64,000 nucleotides of DNA from BRH-c25 sp012519325 (GCA_050950645.1 JBMNHZ010000007.1:124001-188000), one strand, 5' to 3'. Positions 15,606-24,428 are shown, numbered from the stretch's first letter. The notes: generated by a model not told the origin, from the letters alone. Translations and numbers: made by a program.

Positions 15606-15971
15606 ATGTATAACTTAAAGTATAAAATATGGCTGGATAATAACGGTGTTATATTCGGAGCAGGCCCTTACACACTTCTTAAAGGCGTAAAGGAAAAAGG
15701 GTCTTTGGCCGGAGCTGCCAAGGCCATGAACATGTCATACAACAAGGCTCACAATCTGATAAAAAAGATTGAAACCCGACTGGGTTTCCAGCTTCTGGAC
15801 AGCAAACCGGGAGGCGCCGGAGGAGGTATCTCCCAGCTTACTGCCGAGGCGGAAAGCTTAATGTCCGTATACGAGCAGTTTTATAATGAATGCAAAGAAT
15901 CATTAGATAAAATATTTGAAAAGTATTTTTCCGATCAGTCCCCTTTGCCCGGAAAGCATAAGACCGGTTGA
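15606..15971 (+). CDS. ModE-like LysR-type HTH regulator, DNA-binding domain only
   Basis: A 121-residue protein matching the N-terminal winged-helix domain of ModE: YTLLKGVKEKGSLAGAAKAM, NMSYNKAHNLIKKIETRLGF, and the wing SKPGGAGGGISQLT. E. coli ModE continues with two molybdate-binding MOP domains; here the protein ends after a helical tail (dimerisation segment). Ligand sensing must therefore be absent or provided by another protein. It is divergent from modABC across a ModE-type palindrome and heads the moeA-mobB operon. The ATG at 15606 fits the family N-terminus; AAGGGA lies 13 bases upstream, and ATG 15594 is an alternative. Confidence 0.82.
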   Translation: MYNLKYKIWLDNNGVIFGAGPYTLLKGVKEKGSLAGAAKAMNMSYNKAHNLIKKIETRLGFQLLDSKPGGAGGGISQLTAEAESLMSVYEQFYNECKESLDKIFEKYFSDQSPLPGKHKTG

Positions 15972-16011
15972 ACTCCGCCTTACAAAATATCATGATTAGA
16001 GGAGTGGTACA

Positions 16012-17034
16012 TTGAATACGGTGAAAACTGAAAATGCAGTTGGTATGGTATTGGGTCACGACATTACCGAGATCATACCCGGAGAATTTAAAGGAGCTGC
16101 CTTCAAGAAAGGCCATATTATAACGGAAAACGATATAGAAAGGCTTCTTAGAATAGGAAAAGAGCATGTATATGTTTTTGAACTGGGTGAAGATGAGCTT
16201 CATGAAAATGAAGCAGCTCTCAGGTTGGGTAAACTGTTTGCAGGGCCCGGTGTCTGTTTTTCAGAACCCTCTGAAGGAAAAACAAATATTAAATCAGAGC
16301 ATAGAGGGCTCTTGAAAATAAACAGAGAACTGCTGGAGCAGGTCAATGACGTAGAAGATATTTGTTTGGCTACCATACAGGGAAATATCGGTGTGGAGAA
16401 GGATCAATTGCTGGGAGGATGTAGAATTATCCCTCTGACAATAAAGAAAGATAAAATTGAACATGTAGAAAATATGGTAATAGACAAAGATCCTATATTT
16501 CAGATCAAACCCTTTATAAATTTAAGGACAGCCTTAATAGTAACCGGATCAGAGGTATATAAAGGGAGGATTGAAGATAAATTCGGGCCGGTTATTGAAA
16601 AGAAGGTCAAACACTTCGGCTCGGAAATCTTTAATAAAACCATAGTTCCGGATGAATTGGACATAATAAAGGATGCAGTATCTGAAGCAAAAAAAGCAGG
16701 TGCTGAACTCATTATAGTTACAGGGGGCATGTCGGTGGATCCGGATGACAAAACTCCCGGTGCAATCAAAGCTGCGGGGGCAGATATAGTTACTTACGGA
16801 ACTTCTGTTTTGCCCGGCGCAATGCTGCTTTTTGCTTACCTGGACGGCACGCCTGTGTTCGGACTACCGGGCTGCGTAATGTATGCACATACCACAGCCT
16901 TTGATTTATTGCTTCCGAGAGTCTTTGCAGGCGAAAAGATCGTCAGAAAAGATATTACTAAAATGGGATACGGCGGACAATGCTTATCCTGTAAGGTGTG
17001 CAAATTCCCTTACTGTAATTTCGGCAAGCATTAA
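16012..17034 (+). CDS. MoeA/MogA-related molybdopterin-binding protein with Cys-rich tail
   Basis: A 340-residue protein whose second half (about 170-310) is a MoCF-biosynthesis (molybdopterin-binding) domain: ALIVTGSEVYKGRIEDKFGP, IIVTGGMSVDPDDKTPGAI, and FGLPGCVMYAHTTAFDLLLP. The first half is a distinct region (GMVLGHDITEIIPGEFKGA) found in clostridial relatives. The C-terminus is a cysteine cluster, CLSCKVCKFPYCNFGKH, which may bind metal or an Fe-S cluster. It probably handles a molybdopterin intermediate or inserts Mo/W; the exact reaction is unknown. TTG start 16012 is preceded by AGAGGAG. It lies between the ModE-like regulator and moeA in one operon. Confidence 0.82.
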   Translation: MNTVKTENAVGMVLGHDITEIIPGEFKGAAFKKGHIITENDIERLLRIGKEHVYVFELGEDELHENEAALRLGKLFAGPGVCFSEPSEGKTNIKSEHRGLLKINRELLEQVNDVEDICLATIQGNIGVEKDQLLGGCRIIPLTIKKDKIEHVENMVIDKDPIFQIKPFINLRTALIVTGSEVYKGRIEDKFGPVIEKKVKHFGSEIFNKTIVPDELDIIKDAVSEAKKAGAELIIVTGGMSVDPDDKTPGAIKAAGADIVTYGTSVLPGAMLLFAYLDGTPVFGLPGCVMYAHTTAFDLLLPRVFAGEKIVRKDITKMGYGGQCLSCKVCKFPYCNFGKH

Positions 17035-17043
17035 GGAGGAAAA

Positions 17044-18279
17044 ATGTTAGAATATATAACTGTTGAAAATGCAAAAAAAATATTATTGGATGAAACTAAT
17101 GATATGAAGCAATCGGTAATACCTATTCTTGATAGCATGGATCATGTTCTGGCTGAAGATATTATTTCTGAAACCGATATCCCCCCTTTTGACAGGTCAC
17201 CTTTAGACGGCTACGCCTTTAAATCGGAGGACTGCATAAATGCAACTGAGCATTCTCCGGTAACTCTTGAAGTGATTGATAACATTCATGCGGGGTATGT
17301 AAGCAGTAAAAAAATAGCTAAGGGGCAGGCTATCAGAATTATGACCGGAGCAAAAATACCGGAAGGGGCAGATGTGGTTGTAAAATATGAGGATACCGAA
17401 TTTACCGATAAGGAGGTCAAAATATTCGGATATCTGAAGCCTCAATCCAACATAGTTAAAGCCGGGGAAGATATGCGGGCAGGGGATCCGATTCTGCAAA
17501 AAGGCACAATAATCGGACCTGCGGAAATAGGTGTACTGGCCTCCCAGGGTATAACTCATGTTAAGGTATATTCCAAGCCCACGGTTGCAATTCTGGCTAC
17601 CGGTGATGAGCTTCTGAATATAGAAGAAAAGCTGGAAGAAGGCAAAATAAGAAACAGCAATTCCTATGTAATAGCGGCGCAAGTAAAAAGACTGGGCGGG
17701 AATGCTAAAATACTTGGAATATGCAAGGACAGGATAAATGACGTAAAGAATGAGCTTATTTCCGCCTTAAAATGGGCTGATATGATAATCACAACCGGAG
17801 GAGCTTCTGTGGGCGATGCCGATATAGTCAAAGAAGCCTTTATTGAAGCGGGAGCCGACATTTTGTTCTGGAAAGCCAGAATGAAGCCTGGAACGCCAAT
17901 TGTTGCAGCAAAATGCGAAAATAAAATACTGTTTGGGCTGTCCGGCAATCCGGCTGCGGCATATATCACATTTGAAATATTTGTAATGCCCGTATTATTG
18001 AAGCTGATGGGAAAAACAAAATACAACCGTATGAAAGTAGAAGCAACACTGGAAAGCAATTTTGTCAAAATCAGCGATCAAAGCAGATATTTAGGAGCCT
18101 TTACCTATAAAAAAGAAGGAAGCTATTATACAATCCTTCCTGATAAGCATAGTTCAGGGGTTTTGTCCAGCCTGGCCGGTAAAAATTCATTATTTCTTAT
18201 ACCTGAAGGAACAGGCCCTTATAAAAAGGGGGATCGGATAACGGTTGAGCTGATAAACCATTTGGAGGAGGAATTATGA
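17044..18279 (+). CDS. moeA: Molybdopterin molybdotransferase MoeA
   Basis: Inserts molybdate into adenylylated molybdopterin, releasing Moco. It has 411 residues, the normal length. Domains in order: MoeA N-terminal and linker region (PPFDRSPLDGYAF, GQAIRIMTGAKIPEGADVVV), MoCF domain (VAILATGDELL, ITTGGASVGDADIVKEAF, FGLSGNPAAAYITFEIFV), and the C-terminal MoeA domain IV. The ATG follows AAGGAGGAAAA, ten bases after the preceding gene, and the stop overlaps mobB. It is the second MoCF-domain protein in the operon, so the two may specialise for different steps or metals (inference). Confidence 0.95.
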   Translation: MLEYITVENAKKILLDETNDMKQSVIPILDSMDHVLAEDIISETDIPPFDRSPLDGYAFKSEDCINATEHSPVTLEVIDNIHAGYVSSKKIAKGQAIRIMTGAKIPEGADVVVKYEDTEFTDKEVKIFGYLKPQSNIVKAGEDMRAGDPILQKGTIIGPAEIGVLASQGITHVKVYSKPTVAILATGDELLNIEEKLEEGKIRNSNSYVIAAQVKRLGGNAKILGICKDRINDVKNELISALKWADMIITTGGASVGDADIVKEAFIEAGADILFWKARMKPGTPIVAAKCENKILFGLSGNPAAAYITFEIFVMPVLLKLMGKTKYNRMKVEATLESNFVKISDQSRYLGAFTYKKEGSYYTILPDKHSSGVLSSLAGKNSLFLIPEGTGPYKKGDRITVELINHLEEEL

Positions 18280-18764
18280 TACCCGTATTTTCAATTGTAT
18301 CAAGCAACTCCAAAGCAGGCAAAACTACAGCATTGTGCAGCATCATCAGGGAATTGAAATCCAGAGGATACAGGGTTTGTACCATAAAACATGACGCTCA
18401 CGGCTTTGAAATTGACCACCCGGGCAAAGACACATGGAAGCATGCCCAGGCAGGCTCAGATATAGTAGTTATATCATCTCCTCAAAAAATGGCGGTAATT
18501 GAAAAGGTTGAAAGGGAATACAGCCTGGATGAGCTTGTCGGCAGAATCAGTGGTGTAGACATAATAATCACGGAAGGTTACAAAAATGAAAACAAGCCGA
18601 AATTGGAAATACTCGGAAAAGAAAAATCAAAGGAAATCCTTTCAAAGGACCAGGATGTATTTGCAGTCATAACAGATACACCGGCAGACAGGGATGTACC
18701 TCAGTTCGCCTTCTCCGAGATTAAAGAAGCAGTTGACTTAATAGAAAGCTTGTTCTTGAAATAA
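18276..18764 (+). CDS. mobB: Molybdopterin-guanine dinucleotide biosynthesis adaptor MobB
   Basis: GTP-binding P-loop protein (162 residues) associated with formation of the guanine dinucleotide form of Moco, the form used by formate dehydrogenases. Motifs: Walker A SNSKAGKTTALC, the MobB signature TIKHDAHGFEIDHPGKDTWK, the Walker B-like VDIIITEGYKNENKPK. Its ATG overlaps the moeA stop (ATGA), so the two are translationally coupled. It ends six bases from the convergent mogA gene with no obvious terminator between. MobA and MoaA are not in the window. Confidence 0.92.
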   Translation: MIPVFSIVSSNSKAGKTTALCSIIRELKSRGYRVCTIKHDAHGFEIDHPGKDTWKHAQAGSDIVVISSPQKMAVIEKVEREYSLDELVGRISGVDIIITEGYKNENKPKLEILGKEKSKEILSKDQDVFAVITDTPADRDVPQFAFSEIKEAVDLIESLFLK

Positions 18765-18769
18765 AGGTA

Positions 18770-19267
18770 TCATTTCCCGCCGCACTCCGAAGCCTGCCCG
18801 GTAAGTATCTCTATCCCATGCTTAAGTGCGGGGATTATTACTTCCAGGTTCTCTCTCACACTCTTGGGACTCCCGGGAAGGTTTATTACAAGGGACTGCT
18901 TCCTGATTCCCGCCTGAGCCCTGGAGAGCATTGCCTTCGGAGTAATCTGAAGGCTTTTGGCCCTCATTGCTTCCGGTATACCCGGTACATGCCTTTCTAA
19001 TACTTCAAGAGTTGCCTCAGGAGTTATATCTCTTTTGGAAAAACCCGTGCCCCCGGTCGTAAGTATCAAGTTCAAACCAAACTTGTCGGACATATCTATG
19101 ATAGCTTCCTTTATATCTTGCTTTTCATCAGGGACAACAACATACTTTTCCACATGCCCTCCTATCTGCTTTATCATTTCTTCAATAACAGGGCCAGAAG
19201 CATCTGTTCTTTCCCCTTTTGAACCTTTATCACTTACTGTTATAATTCCTACGCTGAATTTGTCCAT
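18770..19267 (-). CDS. mogA: Molybdopterin adenylyltransferase, MogA/MoaB family
   Basis: Adenylylates molybdopterin before metal insertion by MoeA. It is a single MoCF domain of 165 residues: GIITVSDKGSKGERTDASGP, LILTTGGTGFSKRDITPEAT and the loop VINLPGSPKSVRENLEVIIP, with the SDxxxxGxxxD metal/MPT site intact. MogA and MoaB are hard to separate by eye, so the symbol is provisional. The ATG follows AGGAGGTAGGATAAA. It is co-directional with moaC, 35 bases downstream of it, forming a two-gene Moco operon convergent with moeA-mobB. Confidence 0.88.
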   Translation of the reverse strand: MDKFSVGIITVSDKGSKGERTDASGPVIEEMIKQIGGHVEKYVVVPDEKQDIKEAIIDMSDKFGLNLILTTGGTGFSKRDITPEATLEVLERHVPGIPEAMRAKSLQITPKAMLSRAQAGIRKQSLVINLPGSPKSVRENLEVIIPALKHGIEILTGQASECGGK

Positions 19268-19302
19268 TTTATCCTACCTCCTATTAATAACATCAAAAAT
19301 TA

Positions 19303-19848
19303 CTAACATTTTGTACTGCCAATGCTTTCATCCAGCTTGTCTCTATAGTTGAATTCTCCCGACTTGCCGCCTCTCTTATGTACAAGATGTATATCGCTTA
19401 TCACCATCAGCTTGTCAACAGCCTTGCACATGTCATATATGGTCAATGCCGCAACAGTCACAGCTGTCAAAGCTTCCATCTCAACTCCCGTAACTCCGAC
19501 AGTTTTTACGATTGCTTCAATATCAATCTTGGAATTCTCATAATCAGCCTGGAATTCTATATCTACACCGTATATGCTGACATTATGGCACATCGGTATT
19601 ATATCCGATGTAGACTTGGCACCCATTATACCCCCTACCTGCGCTACGGACAATACGTCTCCCTTTCTTATCCTTCCCTCTGCAATCGCTTTCAAGGTCT
19701 CTCTTTTCATATAAACCGAACCCCTTGCTATCGCCTCTCTTACGCTCTCTTCCTTTTCAGTCACATCCACCATTTTGGCATAGCCTTTGGCGTTTATATG
19801 GGTAAACTCCCCTACACCCTGAGCTTCCTTTTTATTATTCCGGTTCAT
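19303..19848 (-). CDS. moaC: Cyclic pyranopterin monophosphate synthase MoaC
   Basis: Second enzyme of Moco synthesis, converting the MoaA product to cyclic pyranopterin monophosphate. It has 181 residues. Family motifs: GYAKMVDVTEKEESVREAIA, AKSTSDIIPMCHNVSIYGVD, TGVEMEALTAVTVAALTIYD, and the C-terminal HLVHKRGGKSGEF. The catalytic lysine and histidine/aspartate regions are intact. ATG 19848 is chosen because GAGGTGATTGC precedes it; an in-frame upstream ATG (19881) has no ribosome site. Upstream bases 19849-20100 hold a likely promoter region but no riboswitch I could recognise. Confidence 0.93.
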   Translation of the reverse strand: MNRNNKKEAQGVGEFTHINAKGYAKMVDVTEKEESVREAIARGSVYMKRETLKAIAEGRIRKGDVLSVAQVGGIMGAKSTSDIIPMCHNVSIYGVDIEFQADYENSKIDIEAIVKTVGVTGVEMEALTAVTVAALTIYDMCKAVDKLMVISDIHLVHKRGGKSGEFNYRDKLDESIGSTKC

Positions 19849-20100
19849 GCAATCACCTCGTTTTATCTTATATTTTAACACAAACTCAAATAATTAATAA
19901 GACCTGACGTCAAATAATACCATCTCCGATATAATAAGCTTCGCAGTTCATATTTCGTGATATCAGAATCAATCTGATTTTGTAATAAAACTTTCATAAT
20001 ATATGTATTAATTCGACGAACTCTGATATAATTTGTAATAGAAGCATTTTATAACCATTTTTGCTTGTATATTTTATTCATGTCAAGGAGGAACGACTGA

Positions 20101-22455
20101 ATGTTAAAAATAAACAGCAAAGGCATAATGTTCAAGGTGCTGGTAATGATATTAACAATTTGTATATTAGAATATTTTCTTTTTACAATAATGTCGGAAA
20201 GACTAACAGGAAGAATTCTGGAAAATATGATTATCGAAAACAGCAGCAAAAACGCAGAGCTGTACTCCGAATTCATCGGCAATTGGATAATGGAGCGCAT
20301 GCAGGAAATAAGCATGTATGCGAATTCACCTGCTATAAGAACAATGGACTGGGATAGTATAGAGCCTTACCTGAGCCAGGAAGTCGAAGGGAAGCTTGAT
20401 ATATATGATCATTTTATGATTGCGGAGTTGAATGGAAATTACAGTACGACTCTCAGAAGAAATGCGGGAAATATCGGCGATCGTGAGTACTTCAAACATG
20501 CCGGTGAAGGCAAAACACTCATGTCCAATCCGGTTATCTCCAGGTCTACCGGAAAGCCTGTAGCGATTGTCGCAGCACCTATACGGGGCAGCAGCGGCAA
20601 TATTGAAGGAGTAATGGCCGGAGCAGTTAATCTCATTAAGCTTTCAAGAATGATTGAGAATTTTAAATACGACTATCCCAACTCTTACTCATACATTGTT
20701 GACAAAAACGGTCAAATCATTGCCCATCCCATGGAAGAACTAATTCTCCAGCAAAATATCACTAAGGAATCAGATGTCATAAGTAAAGACATAGCTAGGG
20801 CATCAGAGGAAATACTCTCAAATAATCAAGGCTCCAATACATATGAATTTGATAGTGTTGTCAGCATGAATTATTACCACGTAATCCCAAACACCGACAA
20901 TTGGAAGCTGGTTATAAAAATACCTGTAAATTACTGGCATACTCCAATCAGATATACCTCATCACGCCTTACGCTTATTGGTCTTGCAGGCCTTATAATT
21001 GCTTCAATAGTCGGATTTTTCATTGCAAAAAGCATATCAACTCCAATTATAAGGCTTAAAGAAGTGTTTACAAGAGCTACAGCCGGAGATCTTACCGTAA
21101 GATCTGAAATTAATACAAATGATGAAATCGGAGATGCCGCCCGAAGCTTTAACAAGATGATGGATACTATAAGCAAATTGACCTATTATGATGCGCTTAC
21201 ACAGCTTCCTAATAAATTGCATTTTGATGCAAGACTGGATATAGAAATTGAAAAATCCGCCCGTGAAAACACAATGCTTGCATTAATGATATTTGACATA
21301 GATAGATTTGAAAGTATCAACAACAGTTTAGGCCATTCCGTGGGAGACAAGCTGTTGAAAAGCCTGGCAGTAAAAATCAGCTGTTTCGAAGATTATAACC
21401 ATGTAGTTGCTCATATAGGCGAAGATATGTTTGCAATATTGTATAAGAATTTCAAGGAAAAAGGTGAAGTTTTAAAGCTGTCCGACGAAGTTCGGAATAT
21501 GATCAGGCAGCCCTGGGTCATAGATGGTCACAGGTTTTATATTACTGCCTGCGTAGGAATAGCCATATATCCGGAAGACGGGGAAAGCGGCGACAACTTG
21601 TTCAATAATGCATTTTCCGCAATGCAAAAAGCAAAATCCCGAGGCCGGGACAATTATCAGTTTTACGATCCTTCAATAAGTGAACGGCTTCTTGAACTAA
21701 TGAATCTGGACAGCAGTATGCATCATGCATTGGACAACGGCGAGTTTTTGTTATATTACCAGCCTCAGATAAATGCAAGTACCAAGGAAATAGTTGGCTG
21801 TGAAGCTCTGCTGAGATGGAATCATCCTGAACTGGGAATAATAAGTCCCAGTGAATTTATTCCGATTTCAGAGGCTAACGGATTGATTACACTTATAGGC
21901 AGATGGGTTCTGTACACAGCTTGCATGCAGAACAAGCTGTGGCAGGATTCAGGCTTCAAACCAATATTTGTATCTGTTAATCTATCATCTGTACAGCTTA
22001 TACAAGAAAACTTTATTGATATGGTTTCCGAAATCCTTGAAGAGACAGGACTTTCTCCCGAATACCTGGAACTTGAGATTACAGAAAGTGTTGCTGTGAA
22101 GAATTATGATTATATAACAGATATCCTGGATAAGCTTAAGAAAATGGGTGTAAGAATAGCTCTCGACGATTTTGGAACCGGATATTCCTCTTTGAATTAT
22201 CTTAAAAATTTTGCCATTACTACCCTGAAAATTGATCGCAGCTTTATTCATGACATTAACGAAAACCCAAAGAATTCCGCCATAGTATCCAGTATACTTG
22301 CAATGGGACGAAACCTTAAGCTATGCATAACTGCGGAAGGGATTGAGACCAGGGAACAATATGAAACTCTGAGGAATAAAGGCTGTGATATCATCCAAGG
22401 ATTTTACTTCAACGAACCCCTTCCTCTGAATGAATTTGAAAAAGTTTTAAAATAA
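20101..22455 (+). CDS. Cache-HAMP sensor with degenerate GGDEF and intact EAL domain
   Basis: Membrane c-di-GMP signalling protein of 784 residues. A transmembrane helix (about 9-30), an extracellular Cache-type sensor (about 35-280), a second membrane helix (about 283-308), HAMP (about 308-362), GGDEF domain (about 365-525) and EAL domain (about 535-784). The GGDEF signature reads GEDMF, so cyclase activity is unlikely, although the fold may still bind GTP. The EAL domain keeps catalytic residues: EALLRWNHPE, VSVNLSSVQL, LELEITES, DDFGTGYSSL, LKIDRSF, ITAEGIET, IIQGFYF. It should therefore act as a ligand-controlled c-di-GMP phosphodiesterase. ATG 20101 follows AAGGAGGAACGACTGA. It is a single-gene unit ending at a terminator shared with groEL. 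Confidence 0.92.
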   Translation: MLKINSKGIMFKVLVMILTICILEYFLFTIMSERLTGRILENMIIENSSKNAELYSEFIGNWIMERMQEISMYANSPAIRTMDWDSIEPYLSQEVEGKLDIYDHFMIAELNGNYSTTLRRNAGNIGDREYFKHAGEGKTLMSNPVISRSTGKPVAIVAAPIRGSSGNIEGVMAGAVNLIKLSRMIENFKYDYPNSYSYIVDKNGQIIAHPMEELILQQNITKESDVISKDIARASEEILSNNQGSNTYEFDSVVSMNYYHVIPNTDNWKLVIKIPVNYWHTPIRYTSSRLTLIGLAGLIIASIVGFFIAKSISTPIIRLKEVFTRATAGDLTVRSEINTNDEIGDAARSFNKMMDTISKLTYYDALTQLPNKLHFDARLDIEIEKSARENTMLALMIFDIDRFESINNSLGHSVGDKLLKSLAVKISCFEDYNHVVAHIGEDMFAILYKNFKEKGEVLKLSDEVRNMIRQPWVIDGHRFYITACVGIAIYPEDGESGDNLFNNAFSAMQKAKSRGRDNYQFYDPSISERLLELMNLDSSMHHALDNGEFLLYYQPQINASTKEIVGCEALLRWNHPELGIISPSEFIPISEANGLITLIGRWVLYTACMQNKLWQDSGFKPIFVSVNLSSVQLIQENFIDMVSEILEETGLSPEYLELEITESVAVKNYDYITDILDKLKKMGVRIALDDFGTGYSSLNYLKNFAITTLKIDRSFIHDINENPKNSAIVSSILAMGRNLKLCITAEGIETREQYETLRNKGCDIIQGFYFNEPLPLNEFEKVLK

Positions 22456-22490
22456 AGGGGGGACGTTTCTCCGAAACGCCCCCTTCTATC
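22454..22490. terminator. Bidirectional hairpin between the EAL gene and groEL
   Basis: GGGGGGACGTTTC and GAAACGCCCCC form a GC-rich hairpin between two convergent genes. Its sequence belongs to the GGGGACGTTTC family seen as long blocks at 6763 and 25694. Confidence 0.75.
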
Positions 22491-22496
22491 TGTATT

Positions 22497-24125
22497 TTAA
22501 TACATCATGTCTCCGCCCATGCCGCCGCCTGGCATCATTGGCTTTTCCTTCTCAGGCAGGTCTGCAACCACACCTTCGGTAGTAAGCAGCAGTGCCGCAA
22601 TGGAAGCCGCATTCTGAAGTGCCGATCTTGTAACCTTTGTTGGGTCGACTATTCCGGCCTGAATCATGTCTAAATACTCTTCCTTCAAAGCATCGAAACC
22701 GATTCCGGCCTTACTGGCCATAACCTTCTCAATTACCACTGAGCCTTCAAGTCCTGCATTTTCTGCTATCTGTCTTACAGGCTCCTCCAAAGCCCTCTTA
22801 ACTATATTAATTCCTGTTCTTTCGTCTCCCTCTGTTTTGGCAATCAGTGCATCCACAGCCGGTATTGTATTTGCAAGTGCAGCCCCACCGCCGGCTACAA
22901 TACCTTCTTCAACTGCTGCTCTTGTTGCTGCAAGGGCATCCTCTATTCTGTGTTTTCTTTCCTTAAGCTCAGTTTCTGTAGCAGCACCAACTTTGATTAC
23001 CGCAACACCACCGGAAAGCTTTGCAAGCCTCTCCTGGAGTTTTTCCCTGTCGAAGTCGGAAGTGGTTTCTTCTATCTGTGTTTTAATCTGTTTGATTCTG
23101 TCTTTGATTGCCTTTGCATCTCCGGCTCCGTCAACAATAATTGTATTCTCCTTCTGAACCTTAACCTGTCTTGCTCTGCCAAGCTGGCTCAGCTTTGTTT
23201 CCTTAAGATCCAGTCCTAATTCTTCGGATATAACCTGGCCGTTTGTAAGTACTGCAATATCCTCCAGCATTGCCTTTCTTCTGTCCCCAAAGCCCGGAGC
23301 TTTAACCGCCACACAAGTGAAAGTACCTCTGAGCTTGTTGACTACCAGTGTTGACAGGGCCTCTCCTTCAACATCCTCAGCAATAATGAGAAGCTTTTTC
23401 CCCTGCTGGACTATCTGCTCGAGAATCGGAAGTAGTTCCTGTACGTTTGAAATCTTCTTGTCGGTAATAAGTATATAAGGATCGTCCAGTACGGCCTCCA
23501 TTTTTTCAGTATCTGTAACCATGTATAATGAGATGCAGCCTCTGTCAAACTGCATACCTTCTACCACATCAAGAGTTGTTCCGAAGGTATTGGATTCCTC
23601 AACAGTAATAACACCGTCCTTACCTACCTTTTCCATAGCTTCTGCAATAAGCTGGCCGATTGTTTCATCGGAAGCGGAAATAGAAGCAACCTGAGCAATA
23701 GCTTCTTTGCTCTCTATCGGCCTTGAATTCCTTTTAAGCTCCTCTACTGCCGCATCAACCGCTTTGTTGATACCTTTCTTTACTATCATCGGATTTGCGC
23801 CTGCCGCAACATTTTTGAGCCCTTCTCTTATGATTGCCTGTGCAAGAAGCGTAGCTGTTGTGGTACCGTCTCCTGCCACATCGTTTGTCTTGGTGGCAAC
23901 CTCCTTAACAAGCTGTGCTCCCATATTTTCAAAGGGATCTTCCAACTCTATTTCCTTTGCTATGGTAACACCGTCATTTGTAATAACCGGTGAGCCGAAT
24001 TTTTTATCCAAAACTACATTTCTGCCCTTTGGCCCTAATGTTATTCTTACTGTATCCGCAAGCTGGTTAACACCTCTTTCTAGTGCCCGTCTTGCATCCT
24101 CTGAAAATTTAATTTGTTTTGCCAT
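22497..24125 (-). CDS. groL: Chaperonin GroEL (Hsp60)
   Basis: Large chaperonin subunit, 542 residues, acting with GroES as an ATP-driven folding chamber. Conserved elements: LGPKGRNVVLDK, NDGVTIAKEIELEDPFEN, VAGDGTTTATLLAQAI, EDVEGEALSTLVVNKLRG, KAPGFGDRRKAMLEDIA, VAGGGAAL, and the C-terminal GGGMGGDMMY tail. One oddity: the apical-domain substrate-binding strand normally GYxSPY reads GCISLY (Cys197 and Leu200), altering two positions that are highly conserved. Otherwise the gene is intact. It is 18 bases downstream of groES in a CIRCE-controlled operon. Confidence 0.97.
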   Translation of the reverse strand: MAKQIKFSEDARRALERGVNQLADTVRITLGPKGRNVVLDKKFGSPVITNDGVTIAKEIELEDPFENMGAQLVKEVATKTNDVAGDGTTTATLLAQAIIREGLKNVAAGANPMIVKKGINKAVDAAVEELKRNSRPIESKEAIAQVASISASDETIGQLIAEAMEKVGKDGVITVEESNTFGTTLDVVEGMQFDRGCISLYMVTDTEKMEAVLDDPYILITDKKISNVQELLPILEQIVQQGKKLLIIAEDVEGEALSTLVVNKLRGTFTCVAVKAPGFGDRRKAMLEDIAVLTNGQVISEELGLDLKETKLSQLGRARQVKVQKENTIIVDGAGDAKAIKDRIKQIKTQIEETTSDFDREKLQERLAKLSGGVAVIKVGAATETELKERKHRIEDALAATRAAVEEGIVAGGGAALANTIPAVDALIAKTEGDERTGINIVKRALEEPVRQIAENAGLEGSVVIEKVMASKAGIGFDALKEEYLDMIQAGIVDPTKVTRSALQNAASIAALLLTTEGVVADLPEKEKPMMPGGGMGGDMMY

Positions 24126-24143
24126 AAATATTCCCTCCTAACT

Positions 24144-24428
24144 CTATTCAATCACTGCCAAAACATCGCTCTGTCTGACAATCAGATACTCGTTGTCATC
24201 CATTTTCACTTCTGTTCCGGCATACTTTGAGTATATAACCTTATCTCCAACTTTTAATTCCAGAGGAATTTTCTTACCGTCCACCATTTCTCCGGAACCT
24301 ACTGCCAGCACTTCACCCTGCATAGGTTTTTCCTTTGCAGTGCCCGGAAGTACTATACCGCTCTTTGTTGTCTCTTCACTTTCGATGACTTTGATGATGA
24401 CTCTGTCGCCTAACGGTCTGATATTCAT
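24144..24428 (-). CDS. groES: Co-chaperonin GroES (Hsp10)
   Basis: Heptameric lid of the GroEL chamber, 94 residues, typical length. Motifs: IRPLGDRVIIK, the mobile loop region ESEETTKSGIVLPGTAKEKP, GKKIPLELKVGDKVIYSKYA, and the C-terminal DNEYLIVRQSDVLAVIE. The ATG follows AAGGAGGATTATGT. First gene of groESL. The leader contains CIRCE, so the HrcA repressor is the expected regulator. Confidence 0.97.
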   Translation of the reverse strand: MNIRPLGDRVIIKVIESEETTKSGIVLPGTAKEKPMQGEVLAVGSGEMVDGKKIPLELKVGDKVIYSKYAGTEVKMDDNEYLIVRQSDVLAVIE

